From the NCBI RefSeq assembly GCF_900103285.1, contig NZ_FNGS01000001.1, forward strand, positions 905,158 through 969,157: DNA of 64,000 nucleotides, given 5' to 3'. Positions 19,486 through 27,930 of the stretch are shown in pieces. A program made the position numbers and the translations under genes. The DNA comes from Siphonobacter aquaeclarae (GTDB lineage: Bacteria; Bacteroidota; Bacteroidia; Cytophagales; Spirosomataceae). Under the pieces are notes generated by a model. That model was given only the letters and a program-made list of their open reading frames with translations, made no database searches and was not told the DNA's origin. Numbering within the stretch: position 1 is the stretch's first letter; every line of letters starts with the position of its first letter.

Positions 19486-19965
19486 TTAGAATTGTTGTAC
19501 AAGTGTTTGCAGCTCAGCTTCTTCGACGGCCTTGATGAGTACTTTCCGTTTGGCTCCCCGAAGAAGAATGGTCATCGGCAAAGCGCCGGACCATTCCGGT
19601 GCCAGACGATCCACCCATTTTTCCAGATCAGGCTCGTCCAGCAGATACACACGTGATTTCAATTTTCTCTTTCGGACGAACGGCTCGACTTTGGTCGCGA
19701 GGTCCGTCCTTTCATCCATACTGACCAATACCACCTGTAGCTTCTGTTTCTCAAATGCAATCCGAAGCCGCTCAAAATAAGGAAGCTCCCGGATACAGGG
19801 AGCACACCAGGTGGCCCAGAAGTTCACGACATACAGAGTATCGGATTGTCGGTTCAGTAATTTTTCTAATGCGTCGTACTTCACAACACGGACTTCCTGC
19901 GCGCGTACGGGCAACCGCAGGGATACGAGCAGGCAGATTCCCACCAGGCAGACGATTCTATTCAT
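19486..19965 (-). CDS. TlpA-family thiol-disulfide oxidoreductase
   Basis: 159 aa. Signal peptide (MNRIVCLVGICLLVSLRLPVRA) then a thioredoxin fold with active site WCAPC (residues 53-57) in VNFWATWCAPCIRELP and the cis-Pro region GALPMTILL. It probably reduces periplasmic thiols, for example in cytochrome c maturation or envelope protein repair. It is first of the two-gene thioredoxin operon and is divergent from parA. Confidence 0.88.
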   Translation of the reverse strand: MNRIVCLVGICLLVSLRLPVRAQEVRVVKYDALEKLLNRQSDTLYVVNFWATWCAPCIRELPYFERLRIAFEKQKLQVVLVSMDERTDLATKVEPFVRKRKLKSRVYLLDEPDLEKWVDRLAPEWSGALPMTILLRGAKRKVLIKAVEEAELQTLVQQF

Positions 19966-20343
19966 AGACAGCGATGTTCGGAATCCTGTTCACCAAAAAA
20001 GTCATACCCGGCTGCTTTTCAACGTGCTGAGATTTGGACAAACCGGTCTACTGTACGAACTGCTTGCATTCACACGATTCTCGCGCGGTTGGAATTGGCA
20101 AAGAAGCAAAACCAGTCAATTGACGTTCAATGAGTTAAAGGTAAAAAAAGCGGATTTAAAAAACACTCGCCTGAAACGAACAAAAATGGCCGTCGGGCAG
20201 CAATTGGCTCTTTTTTTCACTTTTCCCTCCCATTTTCCCCGTATTTTCCACTGAAACACACGCATTTTTCTCTCTTCTTTTCCTTGGGATAAAATTAGTT
20301 CTTTATACATTTGTTAAAAGATAAAAATTTATCCTCGATCCTC
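19966..20343. other. Divergent intergenic region between tlpA-like gene and parA
   Basis: 378 bases, increasingly AT-rich toward parA. It holds the parA promoter (separate entry) and presumably a minus-strand promoter for the thioredoxin operon. No gene-like frame was seen; the overlapping 64-147-codon frames have unnatural composition. Confidence 0.6.
20284..20313 (+). promoter_or_regulatory. parA promoter, exact Bacteroidota consensus
   Basis: TTG at 20284-20286, a spacer of exactly 19 nt, and TACATTTG at 20306-20313 match TTG-N19-TAnnTTTG. Transcription should start a few bases after 20313, so the in-frame TTG at 20311 lies inside the promoter and cannot be the start codon. The ATG at 20344 is about 25 nt downstream of the predicted start. 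Confidence 0.75.
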
Positions 20344-21288
20344 ATGATCTCGCCTGAGAACGTCATTCGGTTCCTTCGCTCCAAACCGGCTTTGAACCTC
20401 TCACAAATTGAAAAAGAAGCCGGGATTCCTTCTAAGACTCTGCACAAGGCTTTTTCCGAACAAAAAGATATCCCGGCCAAACATCTCCCGGCGCTCGACG
20501 AAGCGCTCCGGAGATATGGGTATACCGATGGTTTGTTCGATAAAGCGCAGATTATCTCCATTGTCAACCACAAAGGAGGCGTCGGAAAAACAACCACAGT
20601 CATCAATCTCGGGAAAGCACTCAGTTTACTTGGGAACCGGGTATTGCTGATTGACATGGATTCTCAGGGAAATTTATCCCAGTGTTTCGGGGTACACGAC
20701 CCCCAGGAGCAGGTCATTGATTCGCTTCTGGATAATTCCCCGCTCCCTCTCATCGAGATCACCGAAAACCTGTACCTCACTCCCTCCGACATCCGGATGG
20801 CGTATCGGGAATCGGAGCTTGCCAATTCCATCGGCGCTGATCGTCGCCTTACCCTGAAGCTGGAAGAGGTACGGGATAAATTCGATTTCATTCTGATTGA
20901 CTGTCCTCCCAGCCTCGGCATCTGCACGACCTGTTCACTGGTTGCATCCAACTATTGCGTTGTACCGATTCAGCCGGAAGCAAGCGCTTACCATGGAGTG
21001 GAAAGCCTTTTTAACCGTATCGCTGAAATCCGGACCTATATCAATCCGCTGTTGGTTGTGAAAGGCATTGTCTTTACGATGGTTCACAAAAACCAGAGCG
21101 TACATAAGAGCATGATGGCTCACATCCGGGAGAACTACCGCAATTTTCACTTATATGAGACGATCATCGAGGTATCAACGGTGATCAAGCAGTCCCAGGT
21201 CGCGAAAGAGGACCTGTTTACCTATGCGCCCAAGTCCATCTCCTGGCAACAATACTATCATCTCGCTCACGAAATAATCGCGTTGTAG
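20344..21288 (+). CDS. parA: ParA-family partition ATPase with N-terminal helix-turn-helix
   Basis: 314 aa. Residues ~1-65 form a helix-turn-helix-like region (NLSQIEKEAGIPSKTLHKAF) as in type Ia ParA proteins, which repress their own operon. The deviant Walker A is KGGVGKTT (77-84), Walker A' is LLIDMDSQGNLSQCFG and Walker B is FDFILIDCPPSLG, with VVPIQPEASAYHGVESL downstream. It moves the replicon to daughter cells together with ParB bound at parS. The start was chosen from the promoter position (see 20284-20313). parB follows after one nucleotide. Confidence 0.93.
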   Translation: MISPENVIRFLRSKPALNLSQIEKEAGIPSKTLHKAFSEQKDIPAKHLPALDEALRRYGYTDGLFDKAQIISIVNHKGGVGKTTTVINLGKALSLLGNRVLLIDMDSQGNLSQCFGVHDPQEQVIDSLLDNSPLPLIEITENLYLTPSDIRMAYRESELANSIGADRRLTLKLEEVRDKFDFILIDCPPSLGICTTCSLVASNYCVVPIQPEASAYHGVESLFNRIAEIRTYINPLLVVKGIVFTMVHKNQSVHKSMMAHIRENYRNFHLYETIIEVSTVIKQSQVAKEDLFTYAPKSISWQQYYHLAHEIIAL

Positions 21289-21289
21289 C

Positions 21290-22150
21290 ATGGCAAAAAA
21301 GGATTTCATGAACCTGATGAAGGAGAAGACCACTGATCTGAAGCCTTCCCTTCTCTCTTCCGAAGAAAACATCAAAAGCCAGATTCGTATTCTGGAGCCC
21401 CTCCGTGACTTGATTCCTCCCCTGATCAGCGAGGAATTATATCAACTCGAGCAGAACATTCTCAAACACGGAGTAAAAGACCCGCTGACTGTTTGGGAAA
21501 CAACTTCGACGGTCGCGGGGATCGACGACACCAACACGCCGGTTTGCATTCTGATCGACGGACACAACCGGTTTGCAATTTGCCAGAAATACAAGCTGGA
21601 CTACCGCATCAATATCGTTCGTTTTTCTTCGATGGAAGAAACGAAGGACTATATGATCGACTTCCAGCTGGGTCGGCGAAATCTCAGTCCGGAGCAATCT
21701 TCCTACTTCCGGGGCCTGCGGTACATCCGTCAGCGATCGCTCCGTGGCGGCAATCGGTACGGCGACTCCGAGCAAATCGATGTCTCAATGGCCCTTGCCA
21801 AAGAGTATGGAGTAAGCAGCAGGACGATCAAGCGGGATGGAGATTTTGCATCCGGATTGGAGAAACTGACCCCGGATTTCAAGAAGGAAATTCTTACCGG
21901 TAAACTGAAATTACCGAAGGCTTCGATCAACACACTGTCCAAACTGGAGACCGAAACCCTCCTTTCCAGCATGCAGGAAGTGCTCGCTTTGATCGCCAGT
22001 CCGACTGTTAAATCAGAGGAATCTGAGGACGAAGAGACTCAATTGGCAGGGGAAATCCGGTCCATATCCCGGGGCTCTCTAACGAAAGAATCCTGTACAC
22101 GACTAATAGCACTGCTGCAACAATACATGCAGTCGCTGGACGCAAAGTGA
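21290..22150 (+). CDS. parB: ParB-family centromere-binding protein
   Basis: 286 aa. The N-terminal ParB/Srx-like domain has LEPLRDLIPPLISEELYQLE and the conserved patch LIDGHNRFAIC (about residue 87), which replaces the GERR/GHRR motif of chromosomal ParB. The middle helix-turn-helix is VSMALAKEYGVSSRTIKRD. An acidic linker (EESEDEET) near residue 245 precedes a short C-terminal helix likely used for dimerisation. It is coupled to parA with a 1-nt gap. Its stop codon lies inside the first of two palindromes that are the obvious binding-site candidates. Confidence 0.88.
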   Translation: MAKKDFMNLMKEKTTDLKPSLLSSEENIKSQIRILEPLRDLIPPLISEELYQLEQNILKHGVKDPLTVWETTSTVAGIDDTNTPVCILIDGHNRFAICQKYKLDYRINIVRFSSMEETKDYMIDFQLGRRNLSPEQSSYFRGLRYIRQRSLRGGNRYGDSEQIDVSMALAKEYGVSSRTIKRDGDFASGLEKLTPDFKKEILTGKLKLPKASINTLSKLETETLLSSMQEVLALIASPTVKSEESEDEETQLAGEIRSISRGSLTKESCTRLIALLQQYMQSLDAK

Positions 22151-22165
22151 CACGTTGTCACTTTG
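22143..22165. repeat. parS-like palindrome, copy 1
   Basis: CAAAGTGACA / TGTCACTTTG arms of 10 bp around a 3-nt centre. It overlaps the parB stop codon. It is identical at 22 of 23 positions to the core of the palindrome at 22217-22273 and unlike the chromosomal parS. Two copies directly behind parB suggest the partition site; experimental binding is unknown. Confidence 0.7.
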
Positions 22166-22216
22166 GCACGTCGATAACGTCCTGATAACCAATATCCGAA
22201 ATCTCCGAACATCTTC

Positions 22217-22273
22217 TTATAACGTATCGAGGGCAAAGTGACACGGTGTCACTTTGCCCTCGATACGTTATAA
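22217..22273. repeat. 57-nt perfect palindrome with parS-like core
   Basis: Arms 22217-22244 and 22246-22273 are perfectly complementary (28 bp) around the single base 22245. The central 23 nt (22234-22256) repeat the site at 22143-22165 with one mismatch. The arms extend outward with GGGC, CGATACG and TTATAA steps. It may be the main ParB-binding site, an extruding cruciform, a transcription terminator for parAB (no T-run follows), or more than one of these. Confidence 0.85.
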
Positions 22274-23800
22274 CGCTGTCACATTGATACTTGTGCTACA
22301 TAGTCAATATCAGTGATTCTAATGGCCCGTTCGAATAATTTGCCACCTCGGCAATCAGGCAAAAATTCCAAAATCAGACGTCTCTTAAGCCAGCAACAAT
22401 TGGCGTATTACATAGCCAAATCACCTATACTAACCTCCTGCCGACCAATCGAACAACGCTCTCTCTCTGCCACGAACGATACTGCTGAACCACGTCACCA
22501 TACCAACGGCTCCGGAACACGACCCCGCTTTAACGCAAAAATATCCCCGCATAGGTCTTCCATAATTAAACGTTAAGCCACATCTGTTGCCCATGAAAAT
22601 ACTGCACAGCACATACATAAAATCCACATGTAAGCAAGGGCTGCGAAACAATGATAGAAAAACTCACCAGCACCCAATACCCCGCTTTCTCTTTATTTCC
22701 CTGCGCTTACCTTGCTCCGACGCATACGCGGAACCAGTAACCGCAAGACCAAAGCCAAGTCCGATTCCCAGGAAATTCGGGTATACCGCTTAAGGTTCAA
22801 CCATGCGAATCAAACAAGCTTTCTCATAAACATCAGTCACCATAAATTGAATACAGGAAAGTATAAACGGAGAAAGGCAGCAATCGGCCAAAACCGAGCC
22901 GACCCACCATTTGATTTGCTAATTCTACTGTACTAAGATCGCTTGCTTGCAAAGAAGACTACCAATCCGAATGCATCCGCTGCCTGCTACCTGGCTCTCT
23001 GGCATCGTGGAAGACCGAAGCAAACAACTATCCACTTTGACTGGCTTAAAATAATTCCCGAAGAAAAAACCTTCATTCTTAAACCAAGGTAACTAACCGG
23101 TAATTCCTGGTCTCGGGAACTCTATCTATTTGAGCTGCATGCTCACCAACCAAACTCGGATCTCGGCGACGTGTGCAGGATATGATTTCTACCGCAGTTT
23201 CTATGGGCTAGCCTTATAATAAAGCAGTTCCAGTGATGAGACCCGTAAAGCAGACCTGCATTCGTTTACACGCCAGCAGCGGCCTGGCAACTCCGGCTTA
23301 AAGAAACTTGTTTGGCAAGTCCTGTTTGGAATTTGCAATGGAATGATTGCTCCTCATCCTTTCCGGCTATCATTTCCTCATGTCATTGCCAATTCCATTA
23401 CGTTTCCAATGGCTGGTTCTGCTGCTATTCCTAATAGAACGCGGTTAGACCAGCCAACCAATACTGGAAAGTTCTCGCTGATTCCGTGGCGTATGAAAAT
23501 CGGTTCTAGTATTATCCTTCCTTTTCGATGAGTCCGGGCAACCTGATTTTAAAGAGCAGCAATAAGATTCTTCGAATTATCACTAAACCTTGTCTCAGAA
23601 TTCCCATAACCCAGGCAGAACGTGAACATGTCTGATGTCCGTACAAAAACGCGGAGAGCGAACGAATAGGAGAGGGGAGGAGCCTGTTATTACATTATTT
23701 CTCGAAGCGAAGTACCAAAACGTACCTTTCTCTTTTCAGAAAGTACGTTTTGTTCCCTGAGGTGCCGGTACGATGCTCAAACATGAACGCAGAAGGGATT
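22274..23800. other. Non-coding stretch downstream of parAB, unexplained
   Basis: About 1.5 kb without a recognisable gene. Composition is less GC-rich than the flanking genes. It contains a hairpin at 23717-23751 (AAAACGTAC-CTTTCT paired with AGAAAGTACGTTTT, one bulge) and an open frame of about 100 codons at 23223-23531 without a good start and without a family resemblance. It may be decayed DNA or a spacer between partition and replication functions. Confidence 0.5.
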
Positions 23801-24121
23801 TTATCACCCGAAAATGTACTCTGTTTCTCAAAGTGACAAAATGGAACACAACTATCACATTTTTCACGCGTCCGAAAATGGTGCCGATTTTTCCAAACCC
23901 TTCATTGTCAGCAGAGGAGGGGAGGAGCCCACTCAACTATCACAAATATCCCGTAACTGTCATGACCGAAATGACTCCCCCGAAGGAAAATCGGGATACC
24001 CTGTATGAGAATTGAACGAGACGGGTCGCACTCCAGGAAAACCGCTCTGCACGATTCTCAGAGGCACTTTGTATTACGGGAGGTACCCGTCATTTTCCCG
24101 AAGAATAGCTATATATTCAAA

Positions 24122-24219
24122 TCTATCACAGATTGCACGCGTCGAATTCCTCTCAAATATCACAGATTGTACGCAGGGCATGCCACAACCCTTTAAACAA
24201 CTATCACAAATTGCACGCG
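24122..24219 (+). repeat. Iteron group A, three forward copies
   Basis: TCTATCACAGATTGCACGCG (24122), AATATCACAGATTGTACGCA (24156) and ACTATCACAAATTGCACGCG (24200). Start-to-start distances are 34 and 44 bp, close to three and four helical turns. Copies 1 and 3 also share a following GA(A)TTCCTCT. Confidence 0.85.
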
Positions 24220-24402
24220 CTGATTCCTCTGATAATCAAGCTGTTACTATTCCTTAGCCGGCCCAATATTTAACGACCTCCACATTTATCAATCCGATGA
24301 ACCTGTAAATCAGCTCATTATGAATTTACGTGAATACAACCGCCGGAACCACGCTTGAACAGTTTAACAACAGGCCCCTGAAGCTTATCTCCACAACTAC
24401 TT

Positions 24403-24851
24403 CATAATCAAGTCATTATAAAAACATGCTGTGATAGTATGCTCTTTTTAAAGAAACCCGGTGCAGATATAAAATAGCTGAACCTTATACTGTTGATTAT
24501 CAATGTGTTATAAAAACAATTTGTGATAGTTGCATTCTGGTCGCTTCTATCTCTGCATGGCGCAGCTTCAAGCATTGCATTAGCCGAAAGACCGTGTGTC
24601 TGATTATCAGTTCATTAAGAAAACAAATTGTGATAGTTGTGAAGAAACCTCCCCATTATCAAAGCCAAAGCTCGTTTCATACTCTGATATCCAATATAAC
24701 TATCTGATATTCAATACATTGAAGAAACAACCTGTGATACTTCGCTGGAAACACCGGTGCCGCATACCGAAAGAATTGCGTCGACCAGAATCTATCGAAA
24801 CCCATAACATTCTATAAATCAATACATTACAAAAACAATCTGTGATAGTTG
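24403..24851 (-). repeat. Iteron group B, five ~39-bp repeats about 105 bp apart
   Basis: Five repeats begin at about 24403, 24494, 24601, 24705 and 24813 (intervals 91, 107, 104 and 108). As written on the plus strand each reads roughly ATTATCAATNCATTATAAAA followed by ACAATNTGTGATAGTTG, so the iteron is inverted relative to groups A and C and carries an extra conserved 20-nt AT-rich arm. The ~55-70-nt stretches between them are unrelated to each other. They may serve copy-number control or initiator titration. Confidence 0.75.
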
Positions 24852-25254
24852 AAACGCCTCTATTTTATATGATTAAGTGGAAAGACGGAACGCAGATATT
24901 ACAGCACCCGGAAAAAGGTAAAAAGAAGTACTGATTTACAGGCTTTTACCCATCTCTTATGCTAAACTATCACAAAATGCACGCACCCGAATCCTTTATT
25001 TTCACGCTCCAATCCCTTCACCTTCAGAAAATTAAACAGATACCTCTCCAAACTACTTGAGAATGAAAGGCCTGGCCAGGGGGATGGGCACCGGATGCGC
25101 GCGCACCCCTCAGCTTTTTATGACTAAAAACACCACTAAATCAACAGCAAAACTTTTTTTGATGTTTTTTTACTTTTATTTATATGTATTTCGGCGCAAA
25201 AAATGCCTTCTAATGTATTGATATACAGGTATTTACTGGTCGATTATTTAGGTT

Positions 25255-25340
25255 TCCATCACAGATTTCACGCAATTCTATCACATAAATCACTCTGAAG
25301 CATCACAAAATCCACACTTATGTATCACAAGATTCACGTA
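25255..25340 (+). repeat. Iteron group C, four direct repeats at exact 22-bp pitch
   Basis: Starts at 25255, 25277, 25299 and 25321. All share ATCACA at the same offset and a C(A)C element about 8 nt later, for example TCCATCACAGATTTCACGCA and TGTATCACAAGATTCACGTA. The 22-bp period places all four on one face of the helix, as in pSC101, R6K and RK2 origins. The array ends 92 nt before the rep start codon. Confidence 0.9.
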
Positions 25341-25377
25341 AGTTTTGTACCTTGCCCCACGTGAATTATGTGATAGT
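25321..25377. promoter_or_regulatory. Putative rep promoter/operator flanked by inverted iterons
   Basis: The last forward iteron (25321-25340) and an inverted copy (25360-25377) form a CACGT...ACGTG dyad around TAAGTTTTGTACCTTGCCCC, which contains a -7-like TA(N)TTTG element. Rep_3 initiators commonly repress their own gene by binding such half-iteron dyads as dimers; here that is inferred from layout only. Confidence 0.55.
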
Positions 25378-25431
25378 TGAAGAAAGAGGCGGGTAGACTT
25401 TCTGTACCATCTGTATAAAAGGGAAAAATTA

Positions 25432-26886
25432 GTGGAGAATAAGGCAGCCGTTCGCACCAACGTCCGTAAAAAACGGAAGAACAACACGCTTGTTCTGATT
25501 CGCAAGTCCAACGCGCTTGTGGAAGCCCACTATAAGTTCACCATTTGGGAAACCCGCGTTTTCGCCAAAATGGTGTCCATGATTGACTGGGAAGATCGCG
25601 ACTTTAAGGAGTACAAGATCTATTTCCGCGATATTATCCGCGACTTCGGCCTTCGCCGGGACGGACGAACCTACGAAGATCTGAAGGAAGGAGCAAGGGG
25701 ATTGATGAGTAAGATCATCAAGCTGAAAGTGAAAACCGACGGCATCTACGAAACCCTGGAAACACCGATCATCGGCGGGATCAAGACTCCGGATGATGTA
25801 CACCGCAAAATTGTACAGTCCAAGCGCCTCGACGACGATCGTGTATACCTCAAAGTATCCTTTCACCCGGATCTTAAGCCTTTTCTGATCGAGCTCAAGG
25901 AGCGGTATCTGGTCTATGAAATGGCCAATATCCTCGATTTGTCCAGCCCGTATACCGTCCGGATTTATGAATTGCTCAAGCAATACGAGAAACTGGGCGA
26001 GCGGATGATCGAACTGCAGGAACTCAAGGCGATGCTCGGGATGGAGGAGGAGTACAAGTTGTATGGCCACTTCCGCGACCGCGTCCTGGAAAAAGCGAAG
26101 GAAGATTTGCAGAAATACACCGATATCCGCTTTGAATATGAGGGCGTTCAGGCTAAAAACTACCCGTATGAGCTGCCGGTAAAGCTGAAATCGAATGCAG
26201 TAGTAGCGATTCGGTTTTACAATATCACTAAAAATGACGCCAGCCGTACGGTGAAGCAGCCGATGCTGAAGCTGAAAGCGCCCGCTGCTATTCCTGCGGA
26301 GCCGGCAGAAGTTGTTCACCCGTTCTTTGACGAAATCTACAGCCAGGTGAAAGACTTCGTGACCGAGCAAACCGTTGCGCAATGGCTTGAAAAAGCGCCG
26401 ATTGACCATATTCGCGCTTCCATTCAGGCGACGGTGAAGCAGTTGAAGAAGAAAAATTCGGCCATTCAGAACGTGGGCGGGTACTTGAATACCCTGATTC
26501 TTTCGCCGCCGCTGTTTGTGAATCCGGAAGCGACGAAAGGCCACCAGCTGAAACAGGAGCGGATCGACAAAGAACAAATCCGGAAAAAGAATCAGGAGAT
26601 TGTCGATCAGTGGAAGAACAAATGGTACGAAAAGCAGTATGAAGTTATTCAGGCTTTTCTGTCGATCCGGCATAGCCTGCGGGTGGAGCTGATACAGCAG
26701 GCGAAGAAGACCGTGCCGTTTGCTTTTGATCCAAAGTTGAGCGACGAGCAGAATTACAAAGACAAAATGCTGTTTGCAACCGCGGTATGGGAGCTGGGCC
26801 GCCAATACTGCGAAGACGAGCTGAAGGTGGTGGAAAGCCAGTATTTGCCCCGTCTGCGGGAACTGGAACGGGAGTTGCTCCGATAA
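25432..26886 (+). CDS. Rep_3-family replication initiator, long form
   Basis: 484 aa, starting at GTG 25432; no ATG is better placed. The N-terminal ~270 residues show the tandem winged-helix Rep_3 (RepB/PF01051) pattern: LVEAHYKFTIWETRVFAKMVSMI, KIYFRDIIRDFGL, VSFHPDLKPFLIELKERYLVYEMANI and SSPYTVRIYELLKQYEKLGER. The second ~210 residues are highly charged and helical (HQLKQERIDKEQIRKKNQEIVDQWKNK) and form an extension that simple Rep_3 proteins of ~250-330 aa lack. It should bind the iterons directly upstream and open the origin. A second Rep_3 gene follows. Confidence 0.88.
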   Translation: MENKAAVRTNVRKKRKNNTLVLIRKSNALVEAHYKFTIWETRVFAKMVSMIDWEDRDFKEYKIYFRDIIRDFGLRRDGRTYEDLKEGARGLMSKIIKLKVKTDGIYETLETPIIGGIKTPDDVHRKIVQSKRLDDDRVYLKVSFHPDLKPFLIELKERYLVYEMANILDLSSPYTVRIYELLKQYEKLGERMIELQELKAMLGMEEEYKLYGHFRDRVLEKAKEDLQKYTDIRFEYEGVQAKNYPYELPVKLKSNAVVAIRFYNITKNDASRTVKQPMLKLKAPAAIPAEPAEVVHPFFDEIYSQVKDFVTEQTVAQWLEKAPIDHIRASIQATVKQLKKKNSAIQNVGGYLNTLILSPPLFVNPEATKGHQLKQERIDKEQIRKKNQEIVDQWKNKWYEKQYEVIQAFLSIRHSLRVELIQQAKKTVPFAFDPKLSDEQNYKDKMLFATAVWELGRQYCEDELKVVESQYLPRLRELERELLR

Positions 26887-26993
26887 GTTTTACTGATGAT
26901 CGATACGAAAGGGAAGGAGAGATGAGAAAGCCCCGCATGCGCAGGAAAACCTGAGTCAAAAACGTGGACAGTCCGGGAAAGGCACGATTCAAA

Positions 26994-27020
26994 AACGAAA
27001 ACGAATTTTCGTTCTCTTTT
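26994..27020 (+). terminator. Weak terminator after the first rep gene
   Basis: 8-bp stem AACGAAAA (26994-27001) with TTTTCGTT (27006-27013), loop CGAA, then CTCTTTT. It lies about 110 nt after the stop and before the second rep gene. Confidence 0.5.
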
Positions 27021-27135
27021 CAAAAGTTGAATCCGATAATAGTCTGACAATGAGGTAACAGCACCCGCTTGCTAAGCTTATTAGTATTTGGAAGTCCGGC
27101 GGAAAAACGAGAGATTTGGTAAAAATCAATCGTGT

Positions 27136-27873
27136 ATGAGTGGACGTCAGCAGGAATTATTTTCGCCGTCTATACCGGCGGAGGCCGTTATCCCGGCCGA
27201 GAGTATCGAGCAGCTTCACGACCTGATCATGGCGCAGTATGCCATGAATCAATACGAGCGGCGGATTTTTCTGAAAGTGATAGAGGCCTTGCCGGAGGCG
27301 CTGGAAGAAATCGATGGAACGGCGGTTTTTCCGGCGCTGGAGATAGATGCGAAAGATATCATCGTCGGGAGTGAACTGAAAGGTAATTCAGCCTATCAGG
27401 AGCTACAAAAGGCGACGCTGAGTCTGATCCGCCACGTTTGCCGCATCGCTGAGGCGGATGGATTGCTGCAGGTAGGTTTGCTGAGCAGCGCCAGGTATGT
27501 AAAAGGGAAGGGGATTATTCAGGTGCGATTTGATCCGCTACTGTATCCGTATCTACAGCATTTGCGCCGCGAGTTTCTGCTTTTCCGTCTTGAGAAACTG
27601 GTTAGCTTTAAAAGTTACTATTCTCAATGTTTGTACGAGTTGTTCAAGAAAGTCAGTAAGCCGATGGGACTGTACTCGATCACACTTGAACAATTGCGTA
27701 CGGTACTTCGGCTGGAACCGACCGAATACGAGCGGTACTTCGATTTCAAACGGTTTGTTCTTCAGCAGGCGCAGAAAGAGCTTGCGCCGCATGATGTTTC
27801 GTTTTTCTTCCGGGAAATAAAGGAGCGGCAAAGGGTAGTAGGGCTCGTCTTTCAATTTCCGAAACTGGCGTAG
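27136..27873 (+). CDS. Second Rep_3-family initiator, short form
   Basis: 245 aa from the ATG at 27136; a TTG 48 nt upstream opens the frame but adds no domain. The order of motifs is as in the first Rep: HDLIMAQYAMNQYERRIFLKVIEAL, LEIDAKDIIVG, VRFDPLLYPYLQHLRREFLLFRLEKLVSFKSYYSQCLYELFKK and EYERYFDFKRFVLQQAQKEL. It lacks the long charged C-terminal extension. It may be a second initiator, a copy-number modulator that forms heterodimers, or the remains of a co-integrated replicon. No iterons are seen directly upstream, which favours a regulatory role. Confidence 0.82.
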   Translation: MSGRQQELFSPSIPAEAVIPAESIEQLHDLIMAQYAMNQYERRIFLKVIEALPEALEEIDGTAVFPALEIDAKDIIVGSELKGNSAYQELQKATLSLIRHVCRIAEADGLLQVGLLSSARYVKGKGIIQVRFDPLLYPYLQHLRREFLLFRLEKLVSFKSYYSQCLYELFKKVSKPMGLYSITLEQLRTVLRLEPTEYERYFDFKRFVLQQAQKELAPHDVSFFFREIKERQRVVGLVFQFPKLA

Positions 27874-27930
27874 CGAATACAGCGTCCCGTTATGTTGCGT
27901 ATATTGAGGCGCCTCTAAACTCCTTCATGT

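Larger units (their letters stand above)
23851..25377. other. Iteron-type replication origin region
   Basis: About 16 copies of a degenerate 18-20-nt motif, best form ACTATCACAAATTGCACGCG, lie in both orientations across 1.5 kb immediately upstream of a Rep_3 initiator gene. Forward copies: 23851, 23936, 24122, 24156, 24200, 24966, 25255, 25277, 25299, 25321. Reverse copies end at 24438, 24530, 24637, 24741, 24849 and 25377. A very AT-rich segment (about 25120-25250) between the sites at 24966 and 25255 is a natural candidate for the unwinding element. This is the classic layout of a theta-replicating plasmid origin. No clear DnaA box was found. Confidence 0.85.

Noticed and set aside
22587..22936. 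Short plus-strand frames in the parAB-iteron gap
   Set aside because: Unnatural composition, no ribosome context and no family resemblance.
24403..24851. Regularly spaced repeats that could be called a CRISPR array
   Set aside because: The repeats are degenerate, contain the plasmid iteron, sit upstream of a rep gene, and no cas gene is present.
25429..26805. Long minus-strand frame opposite the first rep gene
   Set aside because: Exact shadow of the Rep_3 coding frame; composition rich in Leu/Phe/His/Arg without domain signs.
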